Position numbers and translations under genes: made by a program. From Pagrus major (taxonomy: Eukaryota; Chordata; Actinopteri; Spariformes; Sparidae), in assembly GCF_040436345.1 (NCBI RefSeq), contig NC_133224.1:13229703-13293702 (forward strand): DNA of 64,000 nucleotides, written 5' to 3'. Under the pieces are notes generated by a model. The model did no database searches and had not been told where the DNA came from. It saw only the letters and a list, made by a program, of their open reading frames with translations. This document shows, piece by piece, positions 38,637 to 52,800 of this stretch; within the stretch, counting starts at the first letter, position 1; every line of letters starts with the position of its first letter.

Positions 38637-40467
38637 ACTCAGCAGTCGACGTAGCAGCGCGGCTGTGATCCACTGCAGAGCTGCAGGAGCAAGGACTGAT
38701 CCTCAGGACATTTACACTGCAATAACTGACAGCTTTCCTTTAAGGATCAATAGGAGCTTTGAAGGAACTGTTCATATCATTTATAATGAACTTGGCGACA
38801 ATCATTGTGTCTGAAAAGTAACCTGCTCAACCAAGTGATGATGTTTACACTGCATTTATTCTAATTAACCACTGAAAGTATTGTTGTGTATGTAAAGCTC
38901 ACAGGAATCTTTTATAATTATTTCAGACAGTACCGAGGCCAGATACTCACAGACCCCCTCAACCATCAGGGGCCCCGAAAGCCTCGAATTCACTGTGTCA
39001 GTTGGTAACAGTAATGACTGAATTAAAATGTTTGGGTGAACTGTTCCTTTAAGGCTTTTAATATTTTAATTTATATTGTACATATTCCTAAATTAATTTG
39101 TGTTTAATCAGATTACCCCAGCCTAACTGACACACAGTATTCTACCAGAGGCATACTGTTCGGCTCATTCAGTTTATATCCTATAATATGCCATGTTCTG
39201 TCATTGGGCACACATCTTGTTTAAAGTTGACATTACTTCATTGGGTATAAGCCTGTGGCGTTGTTGCTGTCCCCGTTTGGATAAATTCAGCTCTATCAAT
39301 GTTGTTCAGATCTGGGGCAAGTGGGTCTTGGGAACCACAAGGTTCAGCGCCAATATGATTGTCCCCATCATGTGATCTACTGCCGGGGTATGAAAGAGAG
39401 CCTTTTATATGAGCTGTAAGCACTTCTCAGAGGTTTGCATGCACTGAAAAGACACACCGGATCCTCCTCAGCTCGGTAAGTCTAACTAAAACTGAAAGAT
39501 ATGTCCCTGATGTGTGTATGCTGCAGATTTATATTGTAGTGCTTCTCAAAGTTATGGTTTTGTTTCTGCTGTAAATGATCCAATAATTGTTCTTTGCATG
39601 ACTCATGAGAGCAGCTCTTTGAACGTCAGTCAGGAGGTCCTTTAGGTTTGGAGATTTACACACTGATGATTCACCACCAGTGTTCAACAGAATGGAGTAC
39701 TTTGCTGGTTGATAACATGTTAAGTGCATTAGCAGCTACTCACTTGCATTACAGTATCTGCAGACATGGGGCTACGGGCAAGGCATGGGCTAAACAGTGT
39801 TCAGAATGCTTTTAACTATAAAGAGCAGCGCTATCTTAACCTCAATAATAATGTCTCTCAGTGTTTAATCCATGATAAGATGCAGAATAAAGAGGGCTGT
39901 CAGGGACGTAACACACCGTGTGACTGCAGAGTTCATCATTATTTTCTGTTTCTGTATTTTTTTCCATTTTTTTCTTGTATTGCTGAGCATTAGCCTGTGT
40001 TAGATAGCATATAGACACCATAGTATGAGGTAACAGTTACTCTGATGTCCCTGAGAAATATGATGTGTACTCTTATTGATGTCCAGGTTATCATTAAATG
40101 TACCAGTCTCAAATTGAATGTAAGCTGTTGGTGTTTGTTTTTATCTCAACTGATAATAGTTTAAAGTCCCGGGGTGAGAGGAGGGGTATTCAGTTGGTTG
40201 CAATCTGCAACCTCACAGTTAGATGCCATTAAATCCTACACACTGGACCTTTAATCATTTTGAGAAATGAGCTTATTTGCTTTCTTTCTGAGAGGAAGAT
40301 GAGATGATTGATCTTGATCTCATGTCTGTTTGAGTCAGGATATGATTAGCCTCGTTTAGCATAAAAACTACAAAGACCCAGACTAAAGCACAGGGCGGCC
40401 AGCTGACACACACTGAGTGTCACACAGTCTGAACTTTTGACAGTGGAAAACACATGTCAGTGTGTGT
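38637..40467 (+). other. frem1 3' region and intergenic sequence
   Basis: The frem1 3' untranslated region should lie at the start. The nearest polyadenylation-like signal I see is ATTAAA at 39022, next to a short fish repeat end (GGTGAACTGTTCCTTTAA). Pieces of dispersed repeats follow at 40191-40254 (MITE end) and 40256-40390 (same family as 11255-11440). No gene seen. Confidence 0.5.
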
Positions 40468-40531
40468 AATTGGTCCTTCGAGCCGGATACTGAGCCACAC
40501 TCCACATGTCCACAGACTAGAGCAACTTCAA

Positions 40532-42358
40532 ATGGCTGATTCAGCTGATTCAAAGGCTGTTGGCATTAACCCGGTTGATGGGCTGATCACTGATGAAGCG
40601 CAGGCTTCTCCTGAATTCACGGATGAACACCAAGGTGGACAAGACATAACCCAGCCTAACATGGATAAGGCTCCCCCTGTAATGTCTCAAACATCACCTC
40701 GGCCATCCTCATCCACTCAACACATAGAGCCTGCCCTTCCACCTGAACCATCAATTCCCCCTTAGCCATCAGCATCCTACACAATCCCTGAGAACCCACT
40801 CACAGAGCCCAGCGGCCAAGAGAGACCCAGGAGGCATAGACGCCCCCCTGACTATTATGGAGTCCATGTACTGCCACAACAAACATCTATAAAGTCCCAT
40901 GGCCCACGCAGTGGTGCTTATAGTAAGACTGGCTCCAAGTCAGTTTCCAGTCTCCCCTCAGCCTCTCGAATTAGTAGGTTTTCCAGAGGCAGCAGTACTT
41001 CAGTCTTAAGTGATCTCCAAGCCAGCCTCCTTGAGGAAAAGAAGAGGAGAGATGAGCTGGAGGAGTTGAAAAGACAACAAAGGGAGGATGAGGAGCTTGA
41101 TACAGAATGTGCATTGATAGACAAGGAAGCCAGAGATGCTCAGCAAAGACAACAGGAAGCCCAACAGAAGAGAGAGAAAATTGTCAGAAAGGTTGCAACG
41201 AATCGACGCATCCGCATTAAGGAGCAAGAGCTTGAGGCAGCCCAGCTTGTTTCAAGTTTTATTAGAGAAAACCTCTTGGATGATCACCCTGCTCCAGCTT
41301 CTGCACCAACATCATCATCTCTTCATGACCATGTAGCTTCCACTTCCCTTTATGATCTCCCTCCCTCCAGAATATTTACTCCTGCCACTGTAAACATGAG
41401 ATATGCCGAGTCTCAAGCTGGTTCAACACCCCCACTATCACAAATTGGCTATTCCATTGCCCCTCAGATTCATCCTATGCTTCAGCCCGCGCAGCAAATC
41501 CTACCCCCTGTCCAGGTTCCCACCTCTACTGTCCAGTCATATATCCCCCCTCTGCCTGCTGACGCCATACTACCGTCCCTCTCTACCCACCATGTACCTG
41601 TAACTGTAGGCATAGTCCAAGCCCCTATTCAAATCCCATCTAGGCATGCACCTGTAGCTTTAAGCTCAGTCCAAGCCCCCAATCAATCTGCATCCATGCT
41701 TGGCCCTGTGCAGCCCACCTTCGCAGGGAGTTTACCACCTATGCAGATATCATCTCTGCCTCCACGTTCTGTGCACTCGCAACCCCCCAATGTTATGGAT
41801 CTGGTCCTGGCCTCAGCCTATGGGATACCAAAGCCCTCACTCCCTGTGTTCAAGAGTGGTAGAGAAAGTGATTTTGCTCTGTTAAAAATGGCCTTAGATA
41901 ACCTCCTTGACAACCACACCCATCTTACTGAGCAATTCAAATACCAGGTCCTCTTGGAACATCTTAAACACCCAGGAGCCCACAAATTGGCCAGATCTTG
42001 CATGCATGATATGAGACCATATTCTACTGCCCTTCAAGCGCTGCAGGAGAAGTATGGTCAACCAAGGCTATTAGTTCAGGGTGAGATTGGTTCAATATTG
42101 AATTCTCCTGTTATTCGTATTGGTGATGTTGAGGCCTTTGATGATTTCTCTCTCTCTATCCATGCTCTGGTGGGAATGTTGCTGACACTGGAGGGCCCTA
42201 CAGGATCTGAATTAAGATGTGGCTCCCATGTGGATAAACTCCTCAGTAAACTCCCTGTACAGTACAGAGATGGATTCATTGAGCACTGTATTAACCGAGG
42301 CATTCTCACTGGACAGGCAACCAGAACTTATTCCCTTACTCACAATGACCGACATTGA
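40532..42358 (+). pseudogene. BEL/Pao gag, one in-frame stop
   Basis: A frame beginning MADSADSKAVGINP runs to 42358 with a single TAG at 40763-40765. A basic, coiled-coil-like Glu/Gln/Arg-rich segment lies at 41040-41260, then a Pro/Ser-rich linker, then the capsid-type region around 41800-42300 (SGRESDFALLKMALDNLLDNH ... LEEKYGQP-like sequence) typical of this family's Gag. It runs out in RHW-less sequence where pol takes over in the +1 frame. It would assemble the particle if intact. The stop may be a C-to-T change. Confidence 0.7.
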
Positions 42359-45300
42359 GAAATGGATCAGTGAGAAAGGGAGATGCACTAAATGTGGGAG
42401 AACACACAAAATGGATAAATGCACCTTGAAGAGGCCATGTAATGTATGTAAAGAGATTCACTTAACCATTCTCCATGATCTCCATATATCTAAATCGGCC
42501 ACAGTGATGTTTGCATCTTCCCCCTCTGAGCTCCTCTATGTTGACCAACCTAATCGCTCTTGTAAAGTAATGCTGAAGGTTGTGAATGTACTCATACACA
42601 ACGGGGATAAAACCCTTAAAACGCACGCAGTTCTTGATGATGGTGCAGATAGGTCCATTCTGCTCCCCCAAGCTGTCCAACATTTGGGCCTCGCCACTCA
42701 GCCTGAAACCCTCTCCCTATGCACAGTAAGACATGATATAGTGCAATTGGATGGGGCATCTGTGTCCTTTGAAATTTCCCCTCTTAACCAGCCGAATGAA
42801 AGACATGTTATTAATCAAGCTTTCACGGCAGAGAACCTTGGGCTATCTCAACACACATACCCCCTGAAGCAGCTACAAGAGCAATATCACCATCTCGATG
42901 GTATCCCATTACAGCCCATTGACCATGCATGTCCCCTGGTTCTCATTGGCTCAGACTATGCCCATCTAATCACGGCCACAGAGGAGATACGGATGGGGCC
43001 CCCTGGTGGTCCACTGGCAGTGCACACCCGGCTTGGATGGGCTCTCCAAGGGCCAGCTAATGTAATACAAACCCAGCCAAATGTTTCCTTTGCTCTTACC
43101 TGCTTCAAAAGTGAACTACTCAGGAATGTGGAAAGGTTGTGGCAGATTGACACCTTGCCCTATGTGAATGAGAAGACAGCCACAAGATCAAAACAGGATA
43201 AATTGGCCCTTGATCTTCTCAACTCTAAGACGGTGAGAGTAAACATAGATGGTGTAATGCGCTATGCCACTCCATTGCTTAGAGCCCCTACTATGCCTGT
43301 CCTTAGAGCTCCAAAGGAAGCTGTCCTGCCCCGTCTCTGCGCCACAGAAAGACGCCTGTCCAAGGATCCCAAACTGTCTGAGAAATACCAAGAGGAACTG
43401 GATAAGCTGGTGCAGTCTGGCTATGTTTGTCAAATCCCCAGTGAACAGATAGACCAACCTAAAGAGATCTGGTATTTCCCACATCACATTGTTGAACACA
43501 ACAACAAACACAGGGTTGTATTTGACTGCTCCTTTGAGTATATGGGACAAACTTTGAACAGATGTCTTCTGCCTGGTCCAACACTCGGCCCCTCTCTGCT
43601 GGGAGTTCTCCTCAGATTTCGCCTACATCCCATCGCAATCTGTGGAGATATTAAAGGTATGTTCCACCAGGTGCGCCTTTTGAATGAAGACAAGTCTTTA
43701 TTGCGTTTCATATGGAGAGGGATGCAGCTGGATCAGGAGCCAAGTGTGTATGAATGGCAAGTGTTGCCCTTTGGAACAACCTGTAGTCCATGCTGCACCA
43801 TCTATGCGGTCAACAGACATGTCCAAGATCACTGTAATGGAAATGAGGAGGTTCTCCACTCTGTCCAACAATGTTTTTATGTTGATAACTGCCTCCAAAG
43901 TTTCCCATCCTCTCACCAAGCCAAGTCGCTCATTGAAAAGATGCGCCCTCTGCTGGCAACTGGTGGCTTTGACATCAGACAATGGGCTAGTAATGATCCA
44001 GCTGTCATACACCATCTTCCACCAGATGCAAGGTCCAATACAAGCGAGTTGTGGCTCTCAGGAGATGGAGACCCCAAAGAACTGACATTAGGTCTCCAAT
44101 GGAACTGCCTGACAGACATGCTGAGCTACAAAACTAAATCAATCACCTACCATCAACCTACAATGAGGAATATATACAGAGTGCTGGCAAGTCAATATGA
44201 TCCTCTGGGCTATCTGACTCCCTTCATAACCCGAGCAAAGATCCTGGTTCAAGACCTATGGAAACAGGAAAGAGGATGGGATAACATCATCAAAACAGAA
44301 AGCCTGTTGAAGCAATGGCAAGCATGGGAGCTGGAACTGAATAATCTCCCTGACATTCACTTCCCCCGCTGTTATCTACCCACCTGCATCAACTCGGCCA
44401 CATCAGATTCCCAAATGCATGTGTTCTGCGACGCTTCAGAGCGCGTCTATGGCGCAGTTGCCTACCTTCGGGTTGAGGACAATGTTGAGAACATTCATGT
44501 CAGCTTCATCATGGCCAGGTCTCGCATAGCCCCTAAACGCCAGCTTTCCATCCCTCGTCTTGAACTGTGTGCAGCTCTAGCAGGTGCCCAGCTGGCTCAT
44601 CTTCTCAGTGCTGAGCTCACTATTCCCCAACAGTCTGTGACACTCTGGACTGATTCAACAACAGTCTTGTCCTGGTTGACCTCTGACTCCTGCCGTTACA
44701 AGGTGTTTGTTGGGACCAGAATAGCTGAGATTCAGACCCTGACTGACACCAGGAGCTGGAGGTATGTTGACTCAAAGAATAACCCAGCTGATGATGTAAC
44801 ACGGGGTAAAACCCTCCTGGAGCTCTCTCAGCAACACAGATGGAGTCAAGGCCCACCATTCCTCCTCTTAACTGCTGACTGCTGGCCAACCAGTCCACTT
44901 GTACCAGCTGAACCAGAACCAGTTGAGGAAATAAGGAAGTCAATGTTCTGTGGAACAATGATGTCAACTGGCATAAACCTTCCTGATTTTAAGAAGTATG
45001 GCAGCTGGGATGACTTAATAGAGGAAACAAAGACTATGCTTTATGGGGCGGCGGATCACAGTTCAAACATAGCCCAATGTTACATCGACTCAGAGAAGCA
45101 CCTTCTGCAAAGAGCTCAATCAGAGTGTTTCCCCGAGGAGATAAACGCCCTTAAAGGTGGGAAATCTATCCCAAGGAATAGCAAACTACTCCCCCTGTCT
45201 CCTGAATATGACCGTGAACTCGGCCTAATCCGAGTGGGAGGCCGACTCCGAAGAGCAGAAACCCTTGACCACGACACCATTCACCCAATTGTCTTAGATC

Positions 45301-46286
45301 CCAGACATTATGTCACAAGACTCATTATTAAGCATTATGATGAAAAACTACTGCACCCAGGCCCTGAGCGCGTCCTGGGAGAAATGAGACGGAGGTACTG
45401 GATTCTGCGTGGTCGTCAAGCCATTCGCCAGCATCAACATCAATGTCAAGACTGTCAGAAATGGAGAGCCAAACCAGTTATTCCCAAAATGGCCGATCTT
45501 CCTCCAGCCCGCCTTCGATTGTCAAAGCCCCCATTCTGGTCCACAGGCATGGACTGTTTTGGGCCTTTCACAGTAAAAATCGGCCGCCGCACAGAAAAAA
45601 GGTGGGGCATACTCTTTAAATGTTTAACAACACGCTGTGTACATCTTGAGCTACTTAACAGTATGGATGCAGATACATTTCTGATGGCCTTCAGAAGATT
45701 TGTCTCACGCAGGGGAAAACCCTTTGAACTCCTCTCTGATTGTGGAACAAATTTCAGAGCAGGAGAGTCAGAGCTAAGAAATGCTTTCCAGGCTATGGCG
45801 TCGGATTTGAGGCAGAAATTAGCCCACACACAGGTGAGATTCCAATTCAATCCTCCATCTGCCCCACATTTTGGTGGGAGCTGGGAACGTGAAATAAGAT
45901 CAGTTAAAACAGCCCTCTATGTTGCATTGGGGAAGCAAACAACAACAGACACAGTCCTGCACACAGTACTGGTTGAAGTTGAAGGCATCCTTAATTCAAA
46001 GCCCCTTGGATACGTCTCCTCTGACCTTGCCGATCCAGATCCAGTAACACCAAATATGTTGCTCATGGGGCGGCTTGACTCCTCTCTTCCTCAGGCAATC
46101 TACTGCTCAAGTGAACTCCTTGGCCGAAGGACATGGCGTCACAGCCAGATCTTGGCAGATCGTTTCTGGACAACATTCATTCACTACTATCTCCCTACAT
46201 TACAGACCAGACAAAAATGGAAGTCGGACAAGGACAACCTGGATTTAGGTCAGGTCGTACTGATTGTTGACCCCCAATACCCTTGA
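42219..46286 (+). pseudogene. BEL/Pao pol (1355-codon open frame) with late stop
   Basis: In order from the first Met: zinc knuckle CTKCGRTHKMDKC (about residue 56), aspartic protease VLDDGADRSILLP (about 139), reverse transcriptase with GDIKGMFHQV and FYVDN (about 553; the usual second Asp of YVDD is Asn), RNase H from about 730 (FCDASERVYGA, LWTDSTTV), integrase zinc region and DDE residues in MDCFGPF, SDCGTNF and WEREI. The frame ends at TGA 46284-46286, but the same frame then continues open for 46 more codons to 46425 with family-typical sequence (WPVGRI), so this TGA looks like decay at a CpG. Relative to gag the frame is +1, and the usual spacer between capsid and zinc knuckle seems shortened, suggesting a deletion. 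Confidence 0.8.
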
Positions 46287-46466
46287 GCATCATGGCCCGT
46301 AGGAAGAATAACTGAAGTGTACCCTGGACAGGATGGTAAGGTTCGCAGCGCCAAGGTCAGGATGCAGGGAAGAGAATACGTACAACCTGTTGCTAGATTG
46401 ATCCCACTTCCCGGGATCACAGATTGAAGAAAATGTACGTATTTGCTGCACAAATACGGGGGCGGC

Positions 46467-47004
46467 TGTCACAAAGTCCAAGGCTGAGATCTCCAAAGAG
46501 GAAACTCTAAAGATGGAGATGTGAGCACCTCCCACTGTTCCTCCCACTTTACAAATAGAGGCCCAGTTGAGGCCTTCCCCCTTTTCCTTTGTCTCCAGAC
46601 TCTGTGTGTGTGCTGGTGGTGCTCACCTGAGTTTGCCATGCGTGTTTGACTTCATCTCATTGTAAGTAAATCTAAACTTATTTCAATGCATTAAGGTTAA
46701 GGTCAATGTCTAAGTTTCAAGTATTTTAACATGCCTAAGTTTAACGAGAATCTTTTGGTTTGATGTGTTAATGGATGATGAACTTAAAAGATTGATTGAT
46801 TGTAGCCTATTCTAATTTAATAGTATTTCGTCATATTTATCAGGCATGAATTACTTTGTTTCCTTTCTTTCTTTCTTTGTTTAGAACCATGGCACTCGGT
46901 GACACCACCCCCCTCAATTCAAACGACAAACTAATAAACAGAGATTAAATACAAGCAACTTCTGTGTCCTGGTGGTTTGTGTGGCTCCAGTCTGAACCTT
47001 CACA
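46467..47004 (+). repeat. Presumptive 3' LTR of the BEL/Pao element
   Basis: Begins TGTCACAAAGTCC directly after a G-rich tract and ends about TTCACA, with AATAAA near 46933. Borders are inferred because there is no second copy to align with; a different right edge is possible. Confidence 0.45.
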
Positions 47005-48971
47005 ATAGACAGTACAGCTCTACTGACATGATAAAAGCGAGGCCGATGAGATTTGTGTTGTAACAAATCATTAAGAAACAACTTAATGAAACAACTTGGC
47101 ATTAACTTCCCTGGCACAGGGTCAGACTGACAGACAGACATTATGCTGTAACAGTGCTTCATACACTGGTATTGATCCTAACTCTTATTTATCCGACAGA
47201 ACTTTTGGTTAGTAGCTTCATTTAGCTGCCAAGGTGTCAGGAGAAGCATCAGTATGATCAGTCCAGGCTGCTTTTCTACTTTAATGAAATCTAGTTTGCT
47301 GTTTTTTTTGGACATAATGGTCCTGCAGGATCCACTGTCTTTGATTACTGTGTTTTTCTCCTTCATTTACTTTTCATACAGTGTTTGTAGATGTAGCTAC
47401 TTGCCAACCCTCCAGATTCTTCTGAAAATCCCATTTCTCGACCCAGTCCTCCTGACTCCACATTACTGCAACAAAATACCTCCATAAATTCACTAGAATG
47501 AAAGAGATGAAATGTTTTCTAGGGAAAGATCAGATATCCTGATTAGGTTTGCTCTCCCAATTTGGGTTTAGATATTTGGAGGCTGGCCAGTTACACTCAT
47601 TCATCACTGACAATGATTATTGACTCGGCTTTTAAATGCCTTCGAACAGATAACAAAGCCACAGTCTGTGCTCACTGATCATGTGTGGAAACCTGCACTG
47701 CAGCCAGAGATGCTACAGAAGAGCTCCTGTTGTTAGTGAAGAACTAGCTACAAGACGTCGGCTAACTCCACACATAGTTGTTTTTGCACTTCTTTTTAGA
47801 CACGTTCAACAAATAAACTGTGAGCTTTAGAGGTGTTGGTAGCTGCATTTTTGCAAGCTGTTTGCCTATGCTTCCAGTCTTTATGCTAAGCTAGGCTAAT
47901 CACTTCCTTAATCCAGCTCTGTAGAGACACGTTTCTTACCGCAGTGTTGGACAGAAGGTTTATTCCCCCCAAATTTTGACGTTTTCGCTTTATTTAGGAA
48001 CAGCCACATGTTTCTGGTGTCACTTCATGGAGGCTTTATGTCAATGTGATGTGTAGCCTGAATGATCTTTAATGTCCACGTGCAGCTGGAAGAAGAGAGC
48101 ATTTGGCCACTAAACTGGTGTTTCGATTACTAGCCTGGAGAATGAGCCACGACAACAGCAATACACTGAAGAGGTGTTCATTATGTTGTGTTCACCCATA
48201 CATTGTGGTAACATGGACAATATTTCTTCAATCTGACTGACATCAGTATGATTAGAGATGAGGCTGTTACATAAAGTCATCCAGTAAGATGCCCTGAAAC
48301 ATTTCATCAGAATATCCCTTTATTGTCATGTACAAAGTGCTTCCAGCAGTTGTGAAGCATCAGAAGAAGAAGAAGAAGGTTGTTAACCTTCACACTCCAA
48401 ACTACTTTTGTCATTTTGACTTTATACCTTCAGACTATTCCAGCGGTTGTTGATTGGGTCGATGTTTCAGAGGATTGCGGCTGTGTTCATCTTTTCAAAC
48501 AAGTATTTGAAAAAACATGTTGTTGTGAGCCTTCTGACTGTTCAACAATCCTTCAATCATTTAAGATCTCCATCTAAAATGTTGTATGAGCCACAGGCCG
48601 GTTCTGTTTTACTACCTCCATGTTTCTGACCCTCCCTGAAGGAAGTCTCCTTATGTTACCCCATGGAAGGCCAATATGAGCAGAAAAAAATAAATTCATT
48701 CCATAGACATGGAAAATATTTATGCACTGAGCACCATCTCAATCAGATGCCATCAATCTCTTTCCACTGAGCTGGTTACTGGAAGCATTTTTATTCTGAT
48801 TGGTTGTTTATCCTGATTATTACTGGAATATTAGGGTCCATGTAAATGCAGCTAACATCGGTGAGTGTAGCCCCTGTAAGCCTGTAGAATAAACTGTGCC
48901 ATGTGTTAGTTGTAATCAGCCTACAGTGTCATCTCTTTCTCTCTTTACCATTTATTTTTTTTGTGGTTTAG
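47005..48971. other. Intergenic, no gene seen
   Basis: One repeat copy at 47800-47915 (inverted relative to 11255-11440). Otherwise no recognised content. Confidence 0.5.
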
Positions 48972-49792
<821 letters not shown>

Positions 49793-49845
49793 TGAGAATC
49801 CTTCAGACATCTTCTTAGCCCCTCCCAGTGTTTCCCTGTGGTAGG

Positions 49846-49853
49846 CCTGTTAC
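49846..49853. repeat. Left target-site duplication of hAT element
   Basis: CCTGTTAC, repeated exactly at 52877-52884. Confidence 0.9.
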
Positions 49854-52800
49854 CATAGGCGCCGATCCCGTGGGTGCTCCGGTGCTCGAGCACCCACTGG
49901 CAACGCTGAGCACCCACTGGCCAATCGGGATGGTCGATCAAAAAAATAAAAATAAAAAATAAAATAAAAAGAGTGAATGATTGAAACTTGTGGTGAAACT
50001 GTATCTTTAAAATGAACTGCATTTACTTAAATCGTATTATCCAATCAAAATCATTGCAGCTCTGTGCGTGTACACGTTAGCGTAGTCACGTAACCAATCG
50101 GATGATCGGATTTGGCTGCAGCTAAACAAGAGGCCTTCACGTACACACACACAGCAAAATGTGAAGGTTGGCTGCGTATCGGCGGGTAAAAATGGACAAG
50201 TTTGTTATAAGAAAACTAAGTGGAACTGCGTCTACAACCACCAATGCCCCCAGCAGCGGTGGCGGCGGTAGCAGCAGCAGCGGCGGCGGCGGCGGTGGCG
50301 GCGGTGGCGGCGGCGGGGGCGACGGTAGCAGCAGCAGCATCAGCGGCGGTGAAAGGGACAGCAGAAAGTGTCAGCAGGGACGAAAGTACCAGGCCAGCTG
50401 GAAAACAAAATTCCCGTGGATTACATATGACGCATTAAATAACAAAGTGTTCTGTGAAGTGTGCTCTGCTGCCGACAAAATGCATGCCCCGTTACCATGT
50501 ACAGGAGGACATGAGATGGATTCTTACAAGGCTTTTGTGAAAGATGGCTTTTGCAGCTGGGGCAAAGCAATAGAAAGATTTCGCTGCCACGAGAAGTCAA
50601 ATGTCCATCGAGTTAATGTTGCAAATGCTCTCTCTGCCGCCAAGCAAAAGCAAATGGCTGAAGCACGAACTGCGTTGTTAAGTATTTTTTCTTCTGTCCA
50701 ATATTTGGCATGTCAAGGACTAGCCCTTAGGGGTCATGTGGACACAGAGTCAAACTTTAGACAGCTGCTCAACTTGCGTGCACAAGACATCCCAGAACTA
50801 CAGTCCTGGCTCGCTCGTAATGAGTCTAAGTGGCTTTCTCATGACATTCTCAATGAAATGACTGAACTATTTGCACATGATGTCCTACGAACACTTAAAG
50901 AGGAGATAAAGCGTGCGGAGTTTTTCTCCATAATCATGGATGAGACCGCGGACATCACAGTCAAGGAACAGGTGTCTGTGTGCTTCCGTGTTGTTACTGA
51001 ATGTCTGGAAATAGAGGAACTTTTCATAGGATTTTACCAGACAGCTAGCACAACAGGGGATGCACTTTTCAACCTGTTTAAGGATGTACTGCTGAGACTC
51101 TCCCTGCCTGTCAAAAACTGTAGAGGTCAGTGTTACGACGGCGCATCGAATATGTCAGGGATTCGAAATGGTCTGCAGGCACGCGTAAAAGAACTGGAGC
51201 CTCGAGCACTTTACGTCCACTGTATGGGACATGTGATGAACTTGGTGGTGCAGGATGTTGCCCATAACATTTCCGAGTGTCGGAACTTCATGTCACTCAT
51301 TCGTGACCACATAACGCTGATACGCAACTCCCCAAAACGACTGGCTTGGTTTCAGCATTTCCAAAGCGCAGACGGGCCGTCTCTGCGCCCTTTGTGCCCA
51401 ACGCGCTGGACAGTAAAAGCTGCTTCGCTGCAGTCAATTTATTCAAATTACAGCGCACTACTGGAGTTTCTTGACAACTTGTCTTCAGAAGATAAAGGTG
51501 ACGCAGGCGGCAAAGCAAATGGTTTACTTCAGCACCTGCAGAAGTTCAGTACATTTTTTTCACTGAAGCTGATGTTGATGTTTTTTCTGCGCGCAGAAAC
51601 AGCCAATCGCGCACTGCAACACAGCCAGCTGCATTCACAGAAAGCTCTCCAACTCATTGAAATGCTCCGACAGGACATCAAGCATCTTCGTGAAAACGGA
51701 TATGAAGATTTTTGGCAAAACACAACTGCAGCTGCTGATAGCCTTAACGTTGAAAGCCCAGCCCTGCCAAGGCCAAGAAAAACCCCACGTCGACTGGATG
51801 ACGGAGGCGCACCATCACACAGTTTCCAGTCACCAGAGGCCATGTACAGACAGCAGTTTTACCAGGTGATGGACACTGCAACTTCATCTTTGGATTGCAG
51901 GTTCAGTCAAGCTGCATTCAAACACATGTGCAGTATTGAGGATTTTGTGACGGGAAAAGGTGACTGTGGGAGCATCACAGAGTTTCATGGAGATGATCTG
52001 GATGAAGGCAGGCTGACACTTCACCGTGACATGTTCATTGACATAACCAAACAGAGGGGTGTTTGCATAAAAACATTTCGAGATGCTGTGGATTTCCTGA
52101 AAGGAGAGCATGGCGAGCCGCTGCGGACCCTGCTGCCAGAACTCACCAAACTGATCAGACTTGGACTCACTGTTCCCGTGACCTCTTGCACATCAGAGAG
52201 GTCATTCTCAGGCCTGCGGAGACTCAAAACGTATCTACGCGCCACGATGGGACAGGGAAGACTCAATCACCTTGTGGTGTTGAACTGTCACAAAAACATT
52301 ACAAGGAGCCGCAATCTGGATGCTATAGCCGATGAGTTTATCACGCGCACAGCTGCCAGGAGGAGCACGTTCCTCCTTAGGAAATAGACAATAGCAGACA
52401 GTGGTGAGTGACTGACTCAAAATTTTCTTTCCTTTCCTTAACAGTAAGCTGAAGATGTCTTGTGTCAAAAGCGTGTTTTGCGAATTAATGTAATAAACAT
52501 AGCTTCATTGTTTCCTTGGTTGTACTGAAAAATACACACTGTGATATTGTAAATGTGCCGAGTGTAAATTAATAGGCTACTGTGTTTTTTGCTTAGGCTA
52601 TGTGTTGCTATAAGGTTACCTTTAATTATACGTGCAAGCGACATAATTAGTGTTACGTTGTGGAAAAAAAAGTGTTACGTTGTGGCCAGTGTGCATAATA
52701 GCCTACTGCTGCCTTCAGACTGTGTCGTATTTAGTTGTGGTTGGTGACTATCTATGCAATAAAAGTCAGTTTGAGACAATCATTACCTTGGTGGCATTCA

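Larger units (their letters stand above)
40468..47004 (+). mobile_element. BEL/Pao LTR retrotransposon, 5' LTR not found
   Basis: The order is: primer-binding-type sequence TTGGTCCTTCGAGCCGGATA (40470-40489), gag, pol with protease, reverse transcriptase, RNase H and integrase, a C-terminal DUF5641-like region, a G-rich polypurine-like tract (46455-46466), and a presumptive 3' LTR starting TGTCAC at 46467. No copy of that LTR is found upstream of the primer site, so the 5' LTR appears lost or replaced. Three coding lesions are described under gag and pol. Confidence 0.8.

Noticed and set aside
38548..38814. Plus-strand frame over the last frem1 exon
   Set aside because: A shadow in another frame of the lectin-domain exon.
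40191..40467. 5' LTR of the BEL/Pao element
   Set aside because: Compared with 46467-47004 it shows only a short chance match (AGTCTGAAC); the region is instead made of other dispersed repeats.
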